Source: Nibrella saemangeumensis (GTDB lineage Bacteria; Bacteroidota; Bacteroidia; Cytophagales; Spirosomataceae). Taken from it: a stretch of DNA of 11,009 nucleotides. The stretch spans positions 1 to 11,009 of the forward strand of contig NZ_BAABHD010000059.1 in NCBI RefSeq assembly GCF_039541915.1, read 5' to 3'. Position numbers and translations under genes: made by a program. Below, piece by piece: positions 1 to 4,889 of this stretch (position 1 is its first letter; each line of letters starts with the position of its first letter). The notes under the pieces were generated by a model that searched no databases, was not told where the DNA came from, and worked only from the letters and a program-made list of their open reading frames with translations.

Positions 1-1
1 A

Positions 2-64
2 CCGGATCAGGAGCAAACAGGACAGTTCAACTGGGCACGGCTACAGCAAGCAACTGACAGTTAA
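2..64 (+). CDS. 3' end of an unidentified rightward gene
   Basis: Frame 2 is open from the window edge and stops with TAA at 62-64. The visible 20 residues (ending ...FNWARLQQATDS) are polar and look like an ordinary protein C-terminus, but they are too few to assign a family. The reading is supported by position: an AT-rich, gene-free stretch follows, and the next gene points the other way with a hairpin between them. The other two frames also stop soon, so a non-coding edge cannot be excluded. Confidence 0.35.
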   Translation, partial: PDQEQTGQFNWARLQQATDS

Positions 65-181
65 TTTCACCCCCATCTGTCAGACTAAGTCTTGACTACT
101 ACAATCAAAAGGCTCGCTACCTTACTATTTTAATTATAAAAATTATGAAGTGATTATACTTCTTTATTAACTACAAACAAA

Positions 182-208
182 AAAGCCGATCCCCAATAGA
201 TCGGCTTT
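182..208 (-). terminator. Rho-independent terminator of the leftward DUF6371-like gene
   Basis: A perfect 10-bp stem (AAAGCCGATC / GATCGGCTTT) encloses a 7-nt loop. Read leftward, the stem is followed at once by a run of T residues, the form expected of an intrinsic terminator. It begins 8 bases after the TAA (217-219) that closes the decayed gene. It could also act weakly on the rightward gene that ends at 64. Confidence 0.8.
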
Positions 209-216
209 CCTTGTAT

Positions 217-1130
217 TTAACAGCTTACCACAACTTCATCGGTTCTGGCCCTATCACCAAATCCGCCAATTGGTTTCTCCTCTAGCTCCGTAGCTAACAG
301 GTGCAGACCGAAAGGGACAGTTCATTTATTGTCGCCTGAATTAGCATATTCAAACAGCCAGTCGGGTCGTTTATGGTACAGGTCCATTAAGTACGTGTGT
401 ATCCAACTGTTCTCTTTGGTATGGCCATCCCGCCCAAACAGCTTTATTTTCCCTCGTACTACGTTCTCCAAGCTCATTTGAAATCCAGAAGATGGTGCCA
501 CCAAACTCACTACTGAAGAACCTTTTATCCAACGTACCAATTCTGTAGCGCACTATCAATTCCCGAGCCCTATCCTCTCCGAAAAGGTGGTTTAATAAGC
601 GGGCAAAATTATTCCTGAAGTAGGCACTAAGCGTAGGTTCATATACCTCTTCCGGTATTATCGGATATGCCGATTGGGGTGACAGCTCCTCAGCTTTTTT
701 CGCCGGTCTTTCTCATCTTGCCGAATACATAATCAGCGACATATTCAGCTTGTTCGAAATTCGCTCCTTCATATTTTTGTAAATGCACGATTATCTCCGA
801 AGCCCCTGAACCTTCCTGCTTCAACTGGTATGCTTTGGCAAAGAATTTCGTTGGGATTTTATTTTCCTCCCACACCTTCTCCGCGTAGCTTTTAACGGAC
901 GAGGTTTTAAAATAGGGGCTTAAGATGTAACCGCAATTGCAAAGACCGTATTCTTCAGGAAGTAGCTCTCCAGTGTAGGTATCTACATAATTGGTATATT
1001 CCCTATTTTGTCCGCATTTGGGACAAGAATGCTGGCTAACTCTTTTCTCTAACTGGTAGCGGAAATCCTTATTTTGTTTCATTGGAATGTAAATTGTAGG
1101 TTTCAAAAGTCTTTTTAGCACCATTGTCAC
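217..1130 (-). pseudogene. Decayed DUF6371-like (zinc-finger N-terminus) gene
   Basis: One protein can be read leftward across three segments. The first frame (1130 to 690) has a CxxC...CxC zinc-binding set (CPKCG, then CNCG) followed by a helical part. At a six-T run (695-700) the reading must move one base to continue as KKAEELSPQSAYPI... and on to RYRIGTLDKRFF and GGTIFWISNE. Near 460-490 it moves again to RGKIKLFGRDG...WIHTYL. A TGA at 322-324 interrupts that frame, which then runs on as TVPFGLHLLATELEEKPIG to TAA at 217-219. This order (zinc finger, RIG...TIFW, GKI.L, W.H, FG.HLL, KP.G) follows my memory of DUF6371/PG0870-type proteins, which are common on Bacteroidota mobile elements; they are primase- or toprim-associated and their exact role is unknown. 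The first segment has a GTG at 1130 and ATGs at 1124 and 1082; 1082 gives the most family-like N-terminus. Two frameshifts plus a stop make it a pseudogene unless the homopolymer shift is a sequencing error. Confidence 0.7.
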
Positions 1131-1625
1131 TAATCTTCTTAATAATTCAGAAGATTAATCGTCCTTGTTGGCGGTTAGATGATTGGAAATTATGCCGTTT
1201 CTGGTTGTTCATGATTCTATTTGTTGACTTTCTTACAGTTGTACTTACGGTACCAGCAAAGCCAGTCAAAGTGATTTGAAGTTGGTAGCTATTTTACCGA
1301 TATAACCAATCTGAATCTGGTAGCTCTGGGTTAAACAGTTGCTATCGGATGTTGCGATTTGCGAATTGGTGGAGGCTATATACAAAGGCGACCCGATCAC
1401 AAGCAGCTTTGGTTCGAAAGATGAAAACACCAGTCTGGTATTGCTGGTGACCCCGGTAAAGGCTGGTAAACTGGTAGCCGAAAGAAGTATATCCAGCATA
1501 CAAGCATGTAAAGCCAGGGAACATAATGCTTTTGTCTCTTGGCATTGCATAGGAGTACTTTACTATACTCAAACAACGGTATAGCACATACGTCCGATTT
1601 GACTCCCTTATGTGTTGAAGGGCGT
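1131..1625. other. 495-bp stretch with no convincing gene
   Basis: This stretch lies between the excisionase-like gene and the decayed DUF6371-like gene. Open frames of 81-95 codons occur on both strands (for example 1339-1584 rightward), but none resembles a known family. The longest rightward one has only a TTG start, with an in-frame stop just upstream. Repeated TGGTA/TGGTG words are frequent (1283, 1318, 1366, and the cluster at 1435-1476). It may be control or att-accessory DNA, or a gene decayed like its neighbour. Confidence 0.5.
1435..1476. repeat. Five CYGGTR words about 9 bp apart
   Basis: CTGGTA, CTGGTG, CCGGTA, CTGGTA and CTGGTA start at 1435, 1444, 1453, 1463 and 1471. The spacing is 9, 9, 10 and 8 bp, in one orientation. 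On the other strand they read as TACCAG-type words. Regular spacing inside DNA without a clear gene suggests a binding array or a relic of a repetitive coding stretch. The unit is short, so chance is a real alternative. Confidence 0.35.
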
Positions 1626-1922
1626 TCATGCCTTCACGCCCTCCCCTGCGTTCAGGTACTCCAGTAATTCAACTTTGAAGAAATAAAGACGACCGAACCG
1701 CTTTCGGTGCGGAATTCTATCAATATTCTGATAAATGGTCTGTGGAGCTACCCCTAAAAAGTCAGCAGCCTCTTTTACCGGTAACGGCTGGTCTTCGTTG
1801 ATACTGGTAGGTGTCGAATGGCTGGATATGCTTGCCATCAACTCCTTGAGTTCGCTTACCTCTTGACGAAGTTGGTATACAGCGACTGGCAGTTGGTCAA
1901 ATGTGATTGATATTTCGTTCAT
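1626..1922 (-). CDS. Excisionase-like HTH_17 DNA-binding protein
   Basis: This is a 98-aa protein from the ATG at 1922. Residues 47-90 form a MerR/excisionase-type winged HTH: LPVKEAADFLGVAPQTIY is the helix-turn-helix, then RIPHRKRFGRLYFFK is the wing, and LLEYL ends the domain. Residues about 17-33 (LRQEVSELKELMAS) look like a short coiled coil, probably for dimerisation. Proteins of this type sit beside Bacteroidota integrases, where they act as excision factors or as transcription regulators of the element; which applies here is inference. A GTG start at 1946 would add eight residues, but it would place the inverted repeat at 1924-1946 inside the gene, so the ATG is preferred. The gene lies 51 bp downstream of the 349-aa gene on the same strand and is probably part of the integrase transcript. 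Confidence 0.85.
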   Translation of the reverse strand: MNEISITFDQLPVAVYQLRQEVSELKELMASISSHSTPTSINEDQPLPVKEAADFLGVAPQTIYQNIDRIPHRKRFGRLYFFKVELLEYLNAGEGVKA

Positions 1923-1923
1923 C

Positions 1924-1946
1924 GTGTCAGTTATGATTTCTGACAC
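1924..1946. promoter_or_regulatory. Inverted repeat next to the HTH gene start, possible operator
   Basis: GTGTCAG and CTGACAC form perfect 7-bp arms around a 9-bp centre, so arm centres are 16 bp apart. The repeat ends one base before the ATG at 1922. A dyad of this size immediately before an HTH gene suggests binding by its own product or a related regulator (inference). It could alternatively form a hairpin in the mRNA leader. Confidence 0.45.
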
Positions 1947-1973
1947 GAAGATGATCAGAGGAATAGGGTGTTC

Positions 1974-3023
1974 TTAGGAATTTCTAGGAACCAGTTTTAT
2001 TCCTGTTCGTCCTCTTCCTTTTTTTCCCTTGTTCTGAATGGCTATTGTATACTCCTTTTCTGCCTTTTTTATTGCTATGTCAGTAGTTAAATGCGGAATT
2101 GCACTCAAAATTTGCTTTGCAGCTCCTTTTCGTAATGTTCTTCCTTCAACTGATTCGAAAGGCAGGTAGTATTCATTTAACAATGTGAACCCGCTTGTTT
2201 TTGCTTTATGTCCAAATTTTGCCGCTATCTCGTTTTTATTAAGCTCATTTATTTTCATATTTTCATATTGGAATATATATGAAATTACTGCAAATGGTAA
2301 TTTCTCTTGATTAATTACCGAAGGAGGGCTTGTTGAATTTTTAAATTCATCTAATATTTCTTCATCCATTTTCTTAACCTCAATTACATTCTGTAATCTT
2401 ATCTGTCGTGCCCGCTTATAATAAGCTTTCCTTATAACTTCAGAAGAGATATTATCAAGGTTGTCGCAATAGATTAGAATGGCTTGGAAGAAGGCCTGTT
2501 CAAACTCATAATTGTAATATTCAATGGGCAAACCATCTAATAGACCTTTCAAATAATCGTTAAACATATGAAAAATATTTCCTCCAAGCTTCCATATTCT
2601 TCGAAGCTTTTGATCTTGTCGGAGAATATTGATAATCTTTTCGTACACTACGGGGTTTGTTTTTTTTAGTTCACTTGTTATGTTTATTAACTTTGTTATA
2701 CCATTATCTTGCTCTACCATTAAAGAATGACCTTCTTGAAATCGTTTTTCAGCTTTAGCAAAACGGATCATCTTATCATGGATTCTTCTCAGCACAATAC
2801 TGTATTGAGGTGAATCATTAAAAATCGTTATATTATTTTCCTTGAGGGACATCAAAGCTTCCGGATTAAATGGAACTCTTATAAAAACTTCATTATCCAT
2901 TTGAACTCCTATGTTCGGAATTACTTTGAAGTTCATGGACTTTGCTATTCCAGCCATATGGTCTTCCGCTTTGACATATGCTTTTATGGCCGCTACAAGC
3001 GATTGATCTGCATAACTCTCCAT
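1974..3023 (-). CDS. Unrecognised 349-aa protein of the integrative element
   Basis: I cannot assign a family with confidence. The protein is soluble-looking, rich in Lys, Ile, Asn and Glu, and has no signal peptide or membrane segment. The central part (about residues 80-230) is mostly predicted helix with many charged residues. The C-terminal 90 residues carry a pattern I have seen in accessory proteins beside Bacteroidota integrases: NEIAAKFG, then LLNEYY, a conserved Arg, then AIPHL and KKAEKEY, ending in a basic tail (KGKKGRGRTG). That similarity is from memory. It starts at ATG 3023, 20 bp after the integrase stop, and reads in the same direction, which implies co-transcription. Codon use is more AT-rich than the integrase. 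A role in recombination, replication or transfer of the element is possible but unproven. Confidence 0.8.
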   Translation of the reverse strand: MESYADQSLVAAIKAYVKAEDHMAGIAKSMNFKVIPNIGVQMDNEVFIRVPFNPEALMSLKENNITIFNDSPQYSIVLRRIHDKMIRFAKAEKRFQEGHSLMVEQDNGITKLINITSELKKTNPVVYEKIINILRQDQKLRRIWKLGGNIFHMFNDYLKGLLDGLPIEYYNYEFEQAFFQAILIYCDNLDNISSEVIRKAYYKRARQIRLQNVIEVKKMDEEILDEFKNSTSPPSVINQEKLPFAVISYIFQYENMKINELNKNEIAAKFGHKAKTSGFTLLNEYYLPFESVEGRTLRKGAAKQILSAIPHLTTDIAIKKAEKEYTIAIQNKGKKGRGRTGIKLVPRNS

Positions 3024-3043
3024 ATTATTTTACTAAGTAATAA

Positions 3044-4453
3044 TTAAAGGGCGCTTAAAAACGCTTTGGCTTCCTCATCATCGAAGGAGCCTAAATAGCT
3101 TTCTGTCGTTTTCAGGTTCGTATGTCCTAGGGACTTAGAAATAAATGCCAAGGGAGCCTTGCTCTTCAGCAGACTGGTAGCAAACGAATGCCGGGCAGCG
3201 TAGGTGTTCACATCAGCATCAATCTCCAATTGCTTAGCTATTTTACCCATCCATTTGTTTGTCATCTTCACAAGCTGATGAATCGTCTGCTTCTTTTGCC
3301 GTTCCGTCATATTGGGGTTGAGGAATGGAAAAACGTAGTTATTAGGTCGTCTGTCTGTTATTCCCCATCGCTCAATTACCGCAATGGTTTCAGGCCTCAG
3401 ATGGGCTACAATAGGAGTCAGGTTTTGCTTTTTGCTACGGGCAGTCTTTTGCCGGATGAATGTAATTTTGCTTTCCTTCAGATCTACCCGCCCCCATGTC
3501 AAGCGACATATATCCGTTAGGTTAGCCCCATTGCCAAAGTAAGAAAATAGCCACAAATCATGGCTCCGCTGCTCAGTGGTTCCCGGTATCGGCTGATACG
3601 CTTTTATCTTCTCAAGGTCGGCTTTAGGCAGTGCCTTCTTTGCATTGGCTCCGGCTGGTATGACGTACCTGTTACGGCCGAACGGGTAAGCCTCCCGGCT
3701 CATCAGTCCGGCTTCAATGGCATCGTTAACCACGGCCCGAACGTGCCGTAAGTATATACCTACGGTGGTCAGGCTAGCAGGTATTGGTTGCTTCTCCTTG
3801 CTTTGTGGTGCTTTACCGTAGTGGAGCATCCATTGTTCATAGGAGGTCAGAAACTCCGGCGTTAAGTGTTCAAACCGTAATGTAGCAGCCGGACGAGGTT
3901 GGTTGATTCTGCGGGGAACAGGAATATTTAAAAACTTTTTGCGATCGTCATCGGTAAAGGAGTTCACAAACCGGCGCAATGACTTTGCAGCCAGTCCGTA
4001 GTTTGTTGCATTGCCAATACGTCCGGCGCTGTCCATGTTAGCCGCTTTAGTAAGTAGAGCAGCAATGAGGTCCGTTTGTTCGGCTAGTTTCTTTTCTTCT
4101 TTGCCAAAATTAAATATGGCTTCAGCAAAACCTTCAAAGGTGAAGTTGTCACCTAACTGTCCAATGACGACATGAGCCCGTTTCAGGTAGCTGATTTGGG
4201 TCTTACCGGATAAGGTATCGTGAAACGTGTCGCCATACATCTCCCGCCAAAGCTGTATTTTTTCTTCGTCTTTATTACGATTGTCTAGCTTTTGCTTATT
4301 GTCCTGTAGGAACTTCCATTCGGCCGTTGTCACTTTACGGCCAGTGCTGAATAAGCGTGGCTTGCGCTCACTGATAACTGACCATTTGACCATGCCTGTT
4401 CCCTCAGCACATTTCCGAGTATCCAGATAAAGGTTGACCGTTGCTGTTGCCAT
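3044..4453 (-). CDS. Tyrosine recombinase (integrase) of a tRNA-Asn-targeting element
   Basis: This 469-aa protein has the three-part layout of Bacteroidota phage/ICE integrases: an arm-binding N-terminus (about 1-95, beginning ATATVNLYLDTRK), a SAM-like core-binding domain (about 100-245), and a catalytic domain (about 270-469). Visible catalytic positions are the beta-hairpin Lys336 (RQKTARSK), Arg421 (AARHSF), His444 (LGH) and the nucleophile Tyr453 (TTESYL). Two classical positions differ: the first Arg is Asn311 (GANLTDICRL), and the His of HxxR is Tyr418. Such substitutions occur in Bacteroidota recombinases and do not by themselves mean inactivity. It should catalyse integration and excision at the tRNA-Asn 3' end, about 200 bp from its start. 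The ATG at 4453 is chosen over 4585 because the extra 44 residues are hydrophobic, match no integrase part, and would cover the predicted promoter and repeats. Confidence 0.95.
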   Translation of the reverse strand: MATATVNLYLDTRKCAEGTGMVKWSVISERKPRLFSTGRKVTTAEWKFLQDNKQKLDNRNKDEEKIQLWREMYGDTFHDTLSGKTQISYLKRAHVVIGQLGDNFTFEGFAEAIFNFGKEEKKLAEQTDLIAALLTKAANMDSAGRIGNATNYGLAAKSLRRFVNSFTDDDRKKFLNIPVPRRINQPRPAATLRFEHLTPEFLTSYEQWMLHYGKAPQSKEKQPIPASLTTVGIYLRHVRAVVNDAIEAGLMSREAYPFGRNRYVIPAGANAKKALPKADLEKIKAYQPIPGTTEQRSHDLWLFSYFGNGANLTDICRLTWGRVDLKESKITFIRQKTARSKKQNLTPIVAHLRPETIAVIERWGITDRRPNNYVFPFLNPNMTERQKKQTIHQLVKMTNKWMGKIAKQLEIDADVNTYAARHSFATSLLKSKAPLAFISKSLGHTNLKTTESYLGSFDDEEAKAFLSAL

Positions 4454-4472
4454 TCGTTTATACCTGATGAAT

Positions 4473-4513
4473 GTTTTGCAACCTGTCGCGAGTTGCAAAA
4501 CAAGTTGCAAAAC
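4473..4513. repeat. Three GTTGCAAAAC repeats over the integrase promoter
   Basis: A perfect 10-bp word occurs three times in 41 bp: inverted at 4473-4482, direct at 4492-4501 and direct at 4504-4513. The direct copies are 12 bp apart. The last copy touches the predicted -7 element and transcription start of the integrase, and the others cover its leader. They could be operator sites or arm-type sites for the recombinase or excision factor; both are inference. Confidence 0.65.
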
Positions 4514-4542
4514 AAAAGTAGTAAATAAAAGCACAGCAGCAA
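4513..4542 (-). promoter_or_regulatory. Predicted integrase promoter (Bacteroidota type)
   Basis: On the minus strand TTG (4542-4540), 19 bases, then TACTTTTG (4520-4513) match the Bacteroidota TTG...TAnnTTTG promoter. Transcription would start near 4505 and give a leader of about 50 nt before the ATG at 4453. The same 19-bp spacing occurs in the promoter predicted for the NACHT operon. Confidence 0.6.
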
Positions 4543-4651
4543 TAAAAGAGTCAAAAAATTTTTTAGATAAATATTTGTAAATCAATTAGTTAAATGACTA
4601 ATATTAGAAAATAGACAAACACAATATAGAAGCAAAAAATAGCTAGTCTAC

Positions 4652-4696
4652 GACTGTTAATCAGAGGGTCGCTGGTTCGAGCCCAGCTTCGGGAGC
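4652..4696 (+). other. Attachment site: 3' fragment of tRNA-Asn(GTT)
   Basis: The fragment contains the anticodon loop CTGTTAA (anticodon GTT at 4656-4658), the 3' anticodon strand TCAGA, a perfect T arm (GCTGG / TTCGAGC / CCAGC), and the 3' acceptor strand TTCGGGA plus discriminator. The 5' acceptor strand (TCCCGAA expected), the D arm and a matching 5' anticodon strand are absent, so this is not a working tRNA. Homology begins in the anticodon arm, a usual crossover region for tRNA-targeting integrases. A 3' fragment on the + strand next to the tRNA's own terminator marks the right end of an element lying to the left. The intact, rebuilt tRNA-Asn should be at the left end, outside this window. 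Confidence 0.8.
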
Positions 4697-4730
4697 AAAA
4701 AGCCTCAAATCACTTGATTTGGGGCTTTTT
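4697..4730 (+). terminator. Terminator originally downstream of tRNA-Asn
   Basis: A 14-bp stem (4697-4710 with 4717-4730, one G:T pair) with a 6-nt loop leads directly into a run of T residues. It follows the end of the tRNA fragment without a gap, as expected for the tRNA gene's original terminator. It also shields the NACHT operon from reading through from the element. Confidence 0.85.
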
Positions 4731-4738
4731 TTATAAAG

Positions 4739-4768
4739 TTGTATCTATAATTGTATTCTTTATATTTG
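4739..4768 (+). promoter_or_regulatory. Predicted promoter of the trypsin-NACHT operon
   Basis: TTG at 4739-4741, a 19-base spacer and TATATTTG at 4761-4768 fit the Bacteroidota TTG...TAnnTTTG consensus. Transcription would begin near 4775, leaving a long leader of about 115 nt before the ATG at 4890. The promoter lies just beyond the tRNA terminator, so the operon carries its own control. Confidence 0.6.
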
Positions 4769-4822
4769 TTACAAAAAGAACAAGCGGTACTATATTCGAA
4801 AAATTAACAATTAACAAGTTTT

Positions 4823-4851
4823 CAGTAGTCAATAGGACTCCACAGTAGTCA
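4823..4851 (+). repeat. Direct repeat CAGTAGTCA in the operon leader
   Basis: Two exact 9-bp copies at 4823-4831 and 4843-4851 are 20 bp apart, about two helical turns. They lie between the predicted transcription start and the start codon. A regulator-binding site is possible. No regulator gene is adjacent. Confidence 0.4.
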
Positions 4852-4889
4852 TAAAACAATAAATATAAACCTAAGGTACTAGGCTTAAG

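Noticed and set aside
20..324. GGACAGTTCA present at 20-29 and 315-324
   Set aside because: A single short repeat; the second copy lies inside the decayed gene, so it is probably chance.
690..702. Programmed frameshift at the A6 run (AAAAAAG) of the DUF6371-like gene
   Set aside because: The needed change is +1, not the -1 typical of A AAA AAG sites, and a second shift and a stop follow, so decay or a read error is more likely.
1266..1629. Overlapping open frames on both strands
   Set aside because: No family resemblance, non-ATG starts, and mutual overlap; treated as a gene-free stretch.
4454..4585. 44-codon in-frame upstream extension of the integrase with a hydrophobic, membrane-like segment
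   Set aside because: It matches no integrase part and covers the predicted promoter and the GTTGCAAAAC repeats; the N-terminal domain begins naturally at the ATG at 4453.
4625..4696. A complete tRNA-Asn gene
   Set aside because: The 5' acceptor strand, D arm and matching 5' anticodon strand are missing; only the 3' part is tRNA-like.
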